Below are positions 22,842-31,234 of a stretch of DNA of 37,610 nucleotides, piece by piece. The notes beneath the pieces were generated by a model. The model saw only the letters and a list, made by a program, of their open reading frames with translations. It did no database searches and had not been told where the DNA came from. Both the position numbers and the translations under genes were made by a program. Position 1 is the stretch's first letter. Each line of letters begins with the position of its first letter. Source of the DNA: Planctomycetota bacterium (GTDB lineage: Bacteria; Planctomycetota; Phycisphaerae; WQYP01); the NCBI GenBank assembly GCA_021785435.1, contig JAJYFE010000026.1, positions 1 through 37,610 on the forward strand, read 5' to 3'.

Positions 22842-25765
22842 TGAATGGCTTCATGAGTCTTCGTTCGCCTTTCTGTCCTGAAAATGGCCACGCCTGCCCT
22901 CTTAGCCCGGAGCGTAAGCGACGGGTTATGGGTGCCCGCGCCGAGCCATGGCCCCGCGCTCACGCCTGGGGCTATGAAACGGCCAGCGCTGGTTTGCCTA
23001 GCCCGGAGTGGAAGCAGCAGGTACACCGTAGCGGGGCTGGACCGCAGCTGTGGGCCATCGCCCTCCGCCTGGTTGCCGCTGTGCTGGCCCTGCTAGCCAT
23101 CGGCGCTGGCGCCACCGGCCGGGCCGCGCCGCTTCCCGCGACCGCTCCCGCCGCCGGAAGCCAAATCGAGCCGCGGCCCGCGACCCGGCCTTTCGCCCCC
23201 GCGCCGGTCAGCCCGGCCCCGGCCGTTCCGGCGACGCAGCCCGACAATCTCCAGAGCCGGGTGAGCTTCAACTTTCAGAATGCCCCTGTCAACGTGGTTC
23301 TCGATTACCTTTCCCAAGCCTTTGGTTTTATCGTGCTTAAAAGCGACCAGGTCACGGCCCACGTGACCATCACCAGCCTGCGCCCGGTTTCGGCCAAGGC
23401 CGCGGTTAACGCCTTGGACAGCGTGCTCAAGCCGCTGCACTACACGCTCATTCGCACCGGCCGCGATCTGCAGGTTGTAGCGCTCAACCAGGCCCAGACG
23501 GCCAACGTTCCGGTCCATTATGGCGACGCCCCCGCCCGCATCGCCGATACCGACCAGATCATCACTCAGGTGGTTCCCGTGCACAGTGTGGACGCAACCA
23601 AGCTGCGCACGGACCTGACCCCGCTGTTAAGCCCCAGCGCCATCGTCACGGCCAACGCGGGCTCCAACACCATTATCATCACGGATACGTCGGCCAATAT
23701 CCGGCGGATCGTCAAAATCATCGCGGACGTAGACCAGCAGCGCGCCGCGGCGACGGCGCTGCGGATCTACCATCTGCGCTATGCCGACGCCACCAGCACC
23801 GCCACCCTCCTCAATGCGGTGTTTAATCCGGCCCCGACCAGTCAGGCCGGCGGCCCCCCGCCGCGCTTCGTTCCCCCCTGGGCCCGACGCCTGCTTCGAC
23901 AAAACCGGCCCCCTAACGCCGGCGGCAACGAGATCGGAGGTCAGGTCAACGCGTCCGCCGACCAGCGCACCAACAGCCTCGTGGTCACCGGGCCGGCCGG
24001 CGAGCTGCGCCTGGTCGGTCAAATCGTCCAGCGGATCGACCGCCCGGCCGCGATGATGGATATGCGGATGTACCACCTTAAGAATGCCGACGCCACCGAC
24101 ACGGCCACGCTCATCAACGCGGTGTTTAATCCGTCCACCGCCGCCAATCAGCCCAGCGGGCCGCCGCCGCCGCTGTTCCGCCGGGTGCTGCAATTCGTCC
24201 AACGGAACCAGCACGGCGCCACGGCAGGCAACGCCGTCAGCGGCCAGGTCAACGCCACCGCCGACGAGCGCACCAATACGGTCATCGTCACCGGCCCGGC
24301 CGACGAACTGCAATTGGTCAGTTCGATCGTCCAGCGGGTCGACTCCAATCCCGCGGCCAAACAGGTGTTCTTCATTTATCACCTTAAGAACGCCAGCGCC
24401 GCGAATGTCCAATACGTGCTCAATACCCTTTTCGGCAACCCCGCTTCCCCGCCCCAGTCCACCACCGGCATCGGCAACGCCTTCGGCATGTCGAGTGGCG
24501 CCTCCGGCTTCGGCGCCTTCGGTAATTTCGGCGGGGCCACCCGGTTCGGCGAAGGCAACTTCGGCAACCTGCGCGCCGGCAATTTCGGCGCTCCGGTCAG
24601 CAACGTCGGGCGCGGCGGCGTCAGCGGCGCCTCCACCGCCACCGCGGCCAATGCCCTCCTGGGCCAGGCTTATATCGTCGCCGATACCAGCACCAATTCG
24701 CTCCTGGTAACCACCACCCAGAAATATGGCCCCGCCGTCAAGAGTATGATCCGCCAACTGGATCAACCCGTTCCCCAGGTCCTCATTAAAGTGCTCATCG
24801 CCGAAGTGACACTGCAGAACAGCTCCGCCATCGGCTCGGAATTTTCGATTCTCGATCAGCGCACCCGGCTGGTTCCCACCGGACAGGTCACCGGGTCCAT
24901 CGCGCCGAACGGCGCCGTCAGCGGGGCCACGGGCACGGCCAATGTCACGAACTTCGGCAGCAACGGCGGCAGCGCTCTGGGCCTCGCCAGCTCCATCGCC
25001 AGTGCTGCAGCCAACGGCACGCCCAGCGGCCTGGTGGTCGGCGTGGTGGAAAACAACTTTACCGCCACCCTGCAGGCCCTGGCCCAGAAAAACCAGCTGG
25101 ATGTGCTCAGCCGCCCCTACATTCTGGCCAGTGATAACCAACAGGCCACGATGATGGTCGGCCAGGAAGTGCCGATCATCACCAATTCCACCATCACCAC
25201 GCAGGGCACGGTGGTCAATACGCCCAGCTATCAACAGGTGGGCATCATTCTATACGTGACCCCGCAGATCAACCCGGATGGCGATGTCACGTTAAATGTC
25301 GCCCCGCAGGTCTCGCAGTTGGAATCGGGCGCCGGTGTGACCGTTTCCCCCGGGGTGACCGCGCCGATTTTCGACATCCGCCAGGCCCAGAGCGTCGTGG
25401 ATGTGAAAAATGGCCAGACCATTGTCATCGGCGGCCTGATGCAGGATCAGAAAACCAAGACCGTCAGCAAAGTTCCGCTGCTGGGGGATATTCCGTGGAT
25501 CGGGCCGCTGCTGTTCAGTAACACGCAAAACTCCAAAACCAAGACCGAGCTGCTGATCTTTCTGACCCCCCACGTGATTCCCCAGCCGCGGGCCCTTAAG
25601 ATTATGTCCAAGGGAGAGGAGCGGGGCATGGAGCTGGTGCCGAAAGCCGTCGGCCCCGGCGTATTTCAGAGGCAGATGAAAGACATGCAGCGCGGCGGCG
25701 TCCCAAGCTCGACCGCGACCCAACCGGCGGAGAACCCCGTCCATGACATCAAGTTGTCGCCCTAG
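22841..25765 (+). CDS. gspD: Type II secretion outer-membrane secretin GspD
   Basis: A 974-residue secretin forming the outer-membrane pore. After a signal peptide core near residues 72-95 (LRLVAAVLALLAIGAG) and a Pro/Ala linker comes an N0 domain (about 140-210, FQNAPVNVVLDYLSQAFGF), an N1 (about 240-300), then three secretin_N modules of about 101 residues each starting with a YHL(R/K)xA(D/S)A motif. A Gly/Phe/Asn-rich stretch (about 545-590) separates them from the secretin core (about 640-930) with VPIITNSTI and GQTIVIGGLMQD followed by VPLLGDIPWIGPLLF. The N-terminal 65 or so residues before the signal peptide are read from dispersed repeats (22903-22975, and a partial unit near 23000). 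The start ATG overlaps the preceding stop codon by 1 nt. Confidence 0.92.
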   Translation: MNGFMSLRSPFCPENGHACPLSPERKRRVMGARAEPWPRAHAWGYETASAGLPSPEWKQQVHRSGAGPQLWAIALRLVAAVLALLAIGAGATGRAAPLPATAPAAGSQIEPRPATRPFAPAPVSPAPAVPATQPDNLQSRVSFNFQNAPVNVVLDYLSQAFGFIVLKSDQVTAHVTITSLRPVSAKAAVNALDSVLKPLHYTLIRTGRDLQVVALNQAQTANVPVHYGDAPARIADTDQIITQVVPVHSVDATKLRTDLTPLLSPSAIVTANAGSNTIIITDTSANIRRIVKIIADVDQQRAAATALRIYHLRYADATSTATLLNAVFNPAPTSQAGGPPPRFVPPWARRLLRQNRPPNAGGNEIGGQVNASADQRTNSLVVTGPAGELRLVGQIVQRIDRPAAMMDMRMYHLKNADATDTATLINAVFNPSTAANQPSGPPPPLFRRVLQFVQRNQHGATAGNAVSGQVNATADERTNTVIVTGPADELQLVSSIVQRVDSNPAAKQVFFIYHLKNASAANVQYVLNTLFGNPASPPQSTTGIGNAFGMSSGASGFGAFGNFGGATRFGEGNFGNLRAGNFGAPVSNVGRGGVSGASTATAANALLGQAYIVADTSTNSLLVTTTQKYGPAVKSMIRQLDQPVPQVLIKVLIAEVTLQNSSAIGSEFSILDQRTRLVPTGQVTGSIAPNGAVSGATGTANVTNFGSNGGSALGLASSIASAAANGTPSGLVVGVVENNFTATLQALAQKNQLDVLSRPYILASDNQQATMMVGQEVPIITNSTITTQGTVVNTPSYQQVGIILYVTPQINPDGDVTLNVAPQVSQLESGAGVTVSPGVTAPIFDIRQAQSVVDVKNGQTIVIGGLMQDQKTKTVSKVPLLGDIPWIGPLLFSNTQNSKTKTELLIFLTPHVIPQPRALKIMSKGEERGMELVPKAVGPGVFQRQMKDMQRGGVPSSTATQPAENPVHDIKLSP
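22903..22975. repeat. TAGCCCGG...GGGCTATG element in the gspD leader
   Basis: The left arm TAGCCCGGAGCGTAAGCG pairs imperfectly with CGCTCACGCCTGGGGCTA on the right. The pattern is the same as at 18362-18479. A partial unit (TAGCCCGGAGTGGAAGCAG) follows at about 23000. It is translated in frame (for example SPERKRRVM). Confidence 0.65.
23768..24680 (+). repeat. Three tandem secretin_N modules within gspD
   Basis: Units starting at the Tyr codons 23768, 24071 and 24377 are spaced 303 and 306 bp apart. The first two stay similar at the DNA level, for example GCGGTGTTTAATCCG in both, so at least one duplication is fairly recent. The third ends in the Gly/Phe-rich stretch. Confidence 0.8.
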
Positions 25766-25778
25766 TGCGTTGTCAAAC

Positions 25779-25910
25779 GATACATTTCGGGTTGGAGAAA
25801 GAGCCCCAGACTCACCACCGAACCCGAAGCACCGGCCTTTGGGGCGCCGTAGCGAGTCGCCTGCGGCGACCCGGTGAACGGCGGCGAACGCGATACCCGA
25901 AAGCCAAGTG
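25779..25910 (-). repeat. Dispersed repeat, copy 2 of the inverted pair
   Basis: Read on the minus strand it matches blocks of 56-292: CACCACTT...TTTCGGGTA, then TTCACCGGGTCGCCG, AGGCGACTCG, AAAGGCCGGTGCTT, GGGTTCGGTGG and CTCTTTCTCCAACCCGAAA. It fills the gap between gspD and the lipoprotein gene; no gene is seen there. Confidence 0.7.
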
Positions 25911-25938
25911 GTGACGAAGCACTAGCCAGGAAGGCACA

Positions 25939-26544
25939 ATGCATGCGGTTGCAGCAGACACACCGGCACGCCGGGATGGCGTCGCGTCCAGCCGGGCAGC
26001 CACGGCACGGGGACCGTATCGGCTGCTATGGTCAGCCGCCACCCGGCGTCCCTTTACCGCACTCATTTGGCGGTCCTATTGGGGCGCGGCCCTCCTGGCT
26101 GGCTCGATGTTGCTGCTGGCGTCACTGCCCGCCGGTTGCGTGACCACTACCCGCACCTATCCCCCGGCCGCCCTGAACCCGGATGCGTTGCGGCTGCAAA
26201 AAATAACCGGCGCCCTGTTGCGGTATTTCCAACAGCATCACCGCCTGCCCGCGACGCTTAGCCAACTGACGCCGGCGGCTTCCGGCGCATCGCAATTGAA
26301 CTTCACCTGTCCCACGAATGGCCGGCCCTATGTCTACGCGCCGGCGCCCCTCCCAGGCGACCTGCCATCGCGGCGTGACTGGCTGCTGATTTATGATCCG
26401 GCGCCGGTGCATGGGTGCCGCTGGGTGGTGCTGGGTCAACCGCCGCTCGGCCGCCAACCGGTCGTAATGTGGGTGGTCTCGCTGGATGAAACCACCTTCC
26501 GGCGGATCCACCCCGCCCCGACGCCGCCTCAGAGCGCCAGGTGA
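25939..26544 (+). CDS. Putative lipoprotein with pseudopilin-like helix segment
   Basis: A 201-residue protein with a long N-terminal leader (about 50 residues), then a hydrophobic stretch and a lipobox (LLASLPAGC). After the lipobox cysteine the mature part has KITGALLRYFQQHHRLPATL, which resembles the YxxxxGxYPxTxxxL segment of GspG-type pseudopilins, and a domain with CPTNGRPYVYAP and WLLIYDPAP. Its function is unknown. Position after gspD suggests it could belong to the secretion system. AGGAAGG precedes the ATG at 25939. The 3' end overlaps the convergent transporter gene by 16 bp. Confidence 0.6.
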   Translation: MHAVAADTPARRDGVASSRAATARGPYRLLWSAATRRPFTALIWRSYWGAALLAGSMLLLASLPAGCVTTTRTYPPAALNPDALRLQKITGALLRYFQQHHRLPATLSQLTPAASGASQLNFTCPTNGRPYVYAPAPLPGDLPSRRDWLLIYDPAPVHGCRWVVLGQPPLGRQPVVMWVVSLDETTFRRIHPAPTPPQSAR

Positions 26545-28109
26545 TGATGCCGCGGCGGCCGGAGCATGAGGACCAAGGGCAGGCAGGCCAGGGCCAGCAG
26601 CGCCAGGAGGCGGAAGTCATCGATGAACGCCAGGGTATTGACCTGTTGAGATATCTGATGATAAAGAATGGCGAACGCGTCGCGCCGCATGGTCGCCGCC
26701 GGACCGTGCGGAGCCAGCACCGTCTGGAGGCGCTGGACGCTTCGGCGCCAGGCTGGATTCAGGGCCGTGGCTCGCCGCACCAGCAGGCTCTGTCGCGCCT
26801 GGCTGATCTGGGAGAGCAGGGCGGTGGTGACGGAAATGCCGATGGCCCCGCCCAGGTTGCGCACCAGATTGTAAATGCTGGTGGCGTTGCCGATCTGGTC
26901 CTGGCGCAGGGTGCTGACGGAGACGGTGGTCAAAGGGATGAACAGCATGCTCACCGCGAAGCCGTTGATAATGATCGGCCAGGTCACGCTGAACATGCCA
27001 ATGTTCAGGTTGATCGAGCCGAGCAGATAGCTGGACCAGGCCAGCGCCACCAGCGCGGCGGCCATGAAAAAACGCTCATCCACGCGGCTCATCCAGCGCC
27101 CGGCAATCAGCACGCCCACCACCGATCCGAGGCCGCGCGGACTGACCGCCAGGCCGCTCTGCAACGCTGGATAGCCCATCAGCGTCTGCAGAAACATCGG
27201 CAGCAGGGCCGTGGTGCTGTAAAGAATCATGGCCACCAGAATCATCACCGCGGTGCAGGAGGCGAAGTTGCGGTTCTTCAGGATGCGCAGATTAATCAGG
27301 GGCGTAGCGGTGGTAAGCTCCCACGCCACGAACGCCAGGAATCCCACCGCGGCCAGGCCGGCCAACCAGCGTATCCAGACCGCCCCAAACCAGCCGGCGT
27401 CCTGGCCTTTATCCAGCATGATCTGCAACGCCGCGATCCAGATGGCCAACAGCGCGAATCCAACCACGTCGATGCGCGTTTTGACCGCATCGCGAATATG
27501 GGGCGGGTCTTCCACCAGGGCGTCCACCATCAGAAACGCCACCGCCCCCACGGGAATATTGATGTAAAACATCCAGCGCCAGCTGTAAGCGTCGGTGAGC
27601 CAACCACCCAGGGTCGGCCCGATCACCGGCGCACAGATGACCCCCAGCACATAAAACGCCATGGCTTGACCGCGCTTCCGGGCCGGAAAACTCTCCAGGA
27701 GAATGGCCTGGGCCGTCGGCTGCAGGGCGCCGCCGCCCAAGCCCTGGATCACGAGCGCAACAAGTAAAAACCCGATGTTGGGAGCCAGGCCCGCCGCCAG
27801 CGAAGCGCCGACAAACACGCCAATGCTGCTCAGCAGAAACCGCTTGCGGCCAAACGTCCGGCTGAACCAGTCCGCGGCGGTCAACACGATGGCGTTGGAG
27901 ATAAGGTAGCTGGTCAGCACCCAGGTGGCCTGATGGGTGGTGATGGACATGCTGCCGGCGATATGTGGCAGAGCCACATTGGCGATGGAGGTGTCCATCA
28001 CCTCCATGAAGGTCCCGAGCATCACCGCAATGGCGATCCACCAGGGATTCGAGCGCGGCCTCCACGCGGTTGGACGATCCGCGGCGCTGGGCAAAGCAAC
28101 GGTGCTCAT
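26529..28109 (-). CDS. DHA2-family MFS antiporter (EmrB/QacA type)
   Basis: About 526 residues, 14-TM major facilitator, probably exporting a small molecule in exchange for protons. Family signatures are MEVMDTSIANVALPHIAGS in TM1 (motif D1 with Asp), the loop WFSRTFGRKRFLL between TM2 and TM3 (motif A), and GVICAPVIGPTLGGWL in TM5 (antiporter motif C, GxxxGPxxGG). I chose the ATG at 28109, which overlaps the upstream glycoside hydrolase stop codon (ATGA); the frame extends a further 22 codons upstream without homology. No HlyD/EmrA partner is adjacent. The substrate is unknown. Confidence 0.9.
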   Translation of the reverse strand: MSTVALPSAADRPTAWRPRSNPWWIAIAVMLGTFMEVMDTSIANVALPHIAGSMSITTHQATWVLTSYLISNAIVLTAADWFSRTFGRKRFLLSSIGVFVGASLAAGLAPNIGFLLVALVIQGLGGGALQPTAQAILLESFPARKRGQAMAFYVLGVICAPVIGPTLGGWLTDAYSWRWMFYINIPVGAVAFLMVDALVEDPPHIRDAVKTRIDVVGFALLAIWIAALQIMLDKGQDAGWFGAVWIRWLAGLAAVGFLAFVAWELTTATPLINLRILKNRNFASCTAVMILVAMILYSTTALLPMFLQTLMGYPALQSGLAVSPRGLGSVVGVLIAGRWMSRVDERFFMAAALVALAWSSYLLGSINLNIGMFSVTWPIIINGFAVSMLFIPLTTVSVSTLRQDQIGNATSIYNLVRNLGGAIGISVTTALLSQISQARQSLLVRRATALNPAWRRSVQRLQTVLAPHGPAATMRRDAFAILYHQISQQVNTLAFIDDFRLLALLALACLPLVLMLRPPRHHHLAL

Positions 28110-30112
28110 TCGAACACGACCATGGCGTGACCGCGAATCTCCGGAACCGTGACCCGCACATAAGGGGCCGCCCAAGTGAACTCGAGCGCGGTGTTTTCCG
28201 GGGCCACGTAAACCCGCCGCGGCCGGTGGTTGAGCCGCAGAGCCAGGGGCACGTTGAACAGCGGCACGATGTCTTCGATCAGATCCAGATTCACCGCCCG
28301 GCGTTCGGGGCTGTAGTAGAGCAGATGCACGATATGACGCTGCCTTTGGCGGGTGACCGTGATCTCACAGCCGGTAGGCGCTTCAGTCCGCACCAGCGGC
28401 TCGGGTAGCAGCCGGTCCAGAATATTACGCACCAACAACCGATACGGAACATTACCGTGCCGGGCGTAGGCTCCGAAAACGGGAAAAGCGATATAGGCGC
28501 AGCGGCCGCGGAGGGTGGCGAACGGTTGGCGGGTGACTTTCGCCGGCGGGGTCTGGAAGTGCGAACTGAAATGCCGCCAGGAGCGATCGAAATATGGCTC
28601 CACAAAATGGCCCAGAGCCTCCGCCCCGGGGGCCGGCGTGACGCGCACCGCGGGGTCATAAATCACATGATCCAGGGCGGCCACATCGCGCCGAATGGCC
28701 GGTCCAAAACGCAGATACAGCGCCGGCGCCGGCCAACGGCCGGCGGGCTGGATTGCCAGCTCCGGCAGGCGCAACGCTGTGGCGTCGTCATTCAGGCCGC
28801 TGGTGCCGCTGGCCACCACGGCGCCGCCGTTTTTCAGGTAACGGCGCAACCGATTAATCAGGGCGTCGGAAAGCCGCAGGTGGTCGGGCAGGATCACGAG
28901 CTTATAGGGCTCCAACGGGGCCTGGGCATCCAGCAGATCGAACTGCTGCTTTAACTGCATCAGCATCCGCGCAGCGCCTTCTTCGCTGCGCTGGAGCGTT
29001 TCCGATTCCCCTGCCGAACCGGACGATGGGCCGCCATCGGTGGCAGGGACGTTGATACCCAGCACGCCGATATCGGAGAGATTTCCCGCCCCCCTCAGCC
29101 ACGGTTCACGTGCGGCGACGCGCCGATACACGCGGCCAATCAACTCGTAGACAGGCGCTTCCAACGTGCCACGCGGATGCAGTTGATCGCCGATGCTGCA
29201 CGCGGCGCTGTGGGCCAGCATCTGGCTGGTTTCATATTCCAGAGCGGCATAGGGCTTCAGGCCGCCGAAGTCCGCCCAGGATTTATGGAAGCGAGCCGTC
29301 ATGCCCAGGCAGGGCTTGCCCAGCCGGTGCGCGAACCGCACCACCCGCGGAAAAAACATATAACCCCATCCGCCGGTGGGCAGGGCTTCAATTTCAAACT
29401 GGGTTGCGTAGCGGATTTCCTGGCGCAGATTGGTCACGGGGCGCGAGTTAAAATGCACCGTCGCAGCGGAATTAGCGGCTTGGACCATCTGGTGGAACCG
29501 CTTCATATAAGCCAGCGTAACCCGGCGTGCCCAGGCCTGGCGATCGGCCTCGTTTTCCGGATTCAGGTTGGCGCGCCGCATTGCCTCGATGGCATGAACG
29601 CTGGCGCTGGGCTGATCCCAGCACATGTCAAAAAAAAGGCCGTCCACCGGGTGAAACAGCTGGAGCACCTCGCGGGTCTGTTCCGCCAGGTAGTCCTGAT
29701 AAGGGCTGTTCATATCCAGAATCGTCCAGCCAGCGGCGAAGGGTCCGGCCCCCACCGGTTTACCGTCCGCCTGGCGGGCCACCCATTCGGGGTGGTGCGC
29801 GGCGGCGTACTGATCGCATTGGACACTGATATAAATCGGCGCGCGAATGCCTTCCCGATGCAACGCCTCAACCTGTTCGCCCAGCAGATTCAGACCGGGC
29901 TTCAGACCGGGGTGGCGTTCCGGACGGCGGGTATTGTAATACAGGTGACCGTGATGACATTTGGCGAAAACCGTCACGGAATTCACCGCGGCGCTTTTCA
30001 TAACGCCGGCGAAGGCCTTGGCGTCGAAAGCGACCCCCACGTCGGTAATATCCGGACCCGTGTGGAAATCCAGGTGGATTTGACGATAAGGCAAAATCAA
30101 TTTTGCGGGCAC
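28106..30112 (-). CDS. GHL6-type putative glycoside hydrolase
   Basis: A 668-residue protein of the hypothetical glycosyl hydrolase 6 (GHL6) type, with a TIM-barrel N-terminal part and an A42/beta-galactosidase-trimerisation-like middle part. Typical landmarks: the start YRQIHLDFHTGPDI, CHHGHLYYNT near residue 52, DGLFFDMCWD near 157-166 (an acidic strand end likely in the active site), and PYKLVILPDHLRLSD then GGAVVASGTSGLN in the glutamine-amidotransferase-like domain. There is no signal peptide, so it is predicted cytoplasmic. It starts at GTG 30112 with AGGAG about 10 nt upstream. The substrate is not known for most of the family; it shares an operon with the MFS transporter. Confidence 0.82.
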   Translation of the reverse strand: MPAKLILPYRQIHLDFHTGPDITDVGVAFDAKAFAGVMKSAAVNSVTVFAKCHHGHLYYNTRRPERHPGLKPGLNLLGEQVEALHREGIRAPIYISVQCDQYAAAHHPEWVARQADGKPVGAGPFAAGWTILDMNSPYQDYLAEQTREVLQLFHPVDGLFFDMCWDQPSASVHAIEAMRRANLNPENEADRQAWARRVTLAYMKRFHQMVQAANSAATVHFNSRPVTNLRQEIRYATQFEIEALPTGGWGYMFFPRVVRFAHRLGKPCLGMTARFHKSWADFGGLKPYAALEYETSQMLAHSAACSIGDQLHPRGTLEAPVYELIGRVYRRVAAREPWLRGAGNLSDIGVLGINVPATDGGPSSGSAGESETLQRSEEGAARMLMQLKQQFDLLDAQAPLEPYKLVILPDHLRLSDALINRLRRYLKNGGAVVASGTSGLNDDATALRLPELAIQPAGRWPAPALYLRFGPAIRRDVAALDHVIYDPAVRVTPAPGAEALGHFVEPYFDRSWRHFSSHFQTPPAKVTRQPFATLRGRCAYIAFPVFGAYARHGNVPYRLLVRNILDRLLPEPLVRTEAPTGCEITVTRQRQRHIVHLLYYSPERRAVNLDLIEDIVPLFNVPLALRLNHRPRRVYVAPENTALEFTWAAPYVRVTVPEIRGHAMVVFE

Positions 30113-30147
30113 AGTGGTTGGCTCCTAAGCATAAACATTCGGCAATC

Positions 30148-30176
30148 GTTATAAGGATTTATCATCCGCGACACAA
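30148..30176 (-). promoter_or_regulatory. Possible sigma70 promoter of the GHL6-MFS operon
   Basis: On the minus strand TTGTGT, a 17-bp spacer, then TATAAC, 36 bp before the start codon. The -10 box matches at five of six positions and the -35 box at three. The sequence between it and the start holds the AGGAG ribosome binding site. Confidence 0.4.
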
Positions 30177-30733
30177 CCTCCCTTCGGCGGATGCTGGGTG
30201 CGTGATAGATTGGGCGCGCCAGTGCCGTTTCCAGTGCGCCAGTTTCCGCAGCGGGGTAAGGACGGCAAGTGATTATTGTCGTAGCCGGGAGGTTGCCCCC
30301 GGCGACTGCACGGCGCGACGGGTTTGAGATGCTGCAGCAGCGCCCGGCCAACCGCAGTAGCAGGCACGGTCTCGGGGCCGTGGCCTTTCCGCTTGGTTTT
30401 GATCCCGGCACGCTGGGATAGCCTACCTGCTGCTACCGCGTTCATTCCGCATTCCTATTTGGTCCACGTGGAAGGCCGCGGGTACCGGGTTCTCCGCCAC
30501 CCCCATCGGAACCGGGGGCTATGTGAGCCGCGGGGGCGGTGGGGACAACAGAAGGCGGAAACAAGGCGGACGGGGGAAGCGGAGCAATTTTGGATTTTCG
30601 ATTGTCTCCGAGGCGGCTCTTCGATTGGATTTTGGAGTGGGGAGGGAGGGCAGCGGCGGGAAGTCGCTGCCCGGTCTGGGGACGGCTCGGATTGTCTTAT
30701 CGTCGCTAACGGGGCCTTGCGGGTGTATCCTTC
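30177..30733. other. 557-bp gap with dispersed-repeat debris
   Basis: No convincing gene on either strand. It holds a hairpin at 30278-30305 (GTCGTAGCCGGG with CCCCGGCGAC), a GGGGGCTATG block near 30515 like the ends of the 118-bp element, and the A-rich motif in reverse at 30585-30604 (CAATTTTGGATTTTCGATTG). Confidence 0.55.
30585..30604. repeat. A-rich motif, reverse orientation
   Basis: CAATTTTGGATTTTCGATTG, the reverse complement of the GAAAATCG/CCAAAATTG family found in three other places in the window. Confidence 0.45.
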
Positions 30734-31234
30734 CTATCGACACTTCATCGCTTCGTTGATACTTCGCATCACGCGCTGCCTGTCGGCTTTGTTGGTTGAA
30801 CTGAGCGTGTGACCGTCGAACACCCCGCTTGACAACTCAAGGTGATAAGTGGTTTTGGCGTTGATCCACCGGAGTATCCCAGCCACCACCACCAAGGCTC
30901 CCAAGAGAGCGAAGCCCAATGATGCCGGAACAGCAGTAAGCGCGCTAAAAAGTATCACCAGGCCAGCAAGCAGCAGCAGAGAGGCACAGCCAACCCGTGG
31001 CCGCGTGGATGTCATGCGGACCGACTTTACGTTTCGCACGGCATCGGTCGTCGGTCCAACGATGATCCGCGCCGTTGTCACCACAATAGTACGGTCGGCA
31101 TAAAGCGTCTTTTCGCCCGCTTCGGTGGGAACCACACAAGGCGCCGGCGGCTGTCAGGAAGCGCCGCAATGGGGGCAAGTGGCGGTTCGGGGGCTGATTG
31201 AGTCGCCGCAATTTGGGCATGGGCTGGCGGCCAT
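30734..31234 (-). pseudogene. Zinc-ribbon/DUF6232 membrane protein with in-frame TGA
   Basis: From an ATG at 31234 the minus strand reads a zinc ribbon, CPNCG at about 6-10 and CPHCG at about 20-24. After codon 26 comes a TGA (31156-31154). The same frame then continues with a DUF6232-like domain: EKTLYADRTIVVTTARIIVG, two TM segments (LLLLAGLVILFSALTAVP and LGFALLGALVVVAGILRWI) and a C-terminal part with SSGVFDGHTLSS. Ribbon-plus-DUF6232 fusions are a plausible arrangement, so the TGA looks like a recent nonsense mutation. Translation could instead restart at the GTG at 31135, but there is no ribosome binding site there. A sequencing error cannot be excluded. Confidence 0.6.

Noticed and set aside
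23627..25234. 535-codon open frame on the minus strand opposite gspD
   Set aside because: It is antisense to a well-supported secretin, and its product is Gly/Asp/Arg-rich with no family motifs; long antisense frames are expected in GC-rich genes.
26541..27767. 408-codon open frame on the plus strand opposite the MFS gene
   Set aside because: Composition is His/Gln/Arg-rich and featureless, while the minus strand has clear DHA2 motifs.
29177..30154. 325-codon open frame on the plus strand opposite the GHL6 gene
   Set aside because: It is antisense to a conserved glycoside hydrolase and has no signal or motif.
31154..31156. TGA as a possible selenocysteine codon
   Set aside because: It lies in the linker after a zinc ribbon, not at a redox site, and I see no convincing SECIS-like hairpin right after it; a nonsense mutation is simpler.
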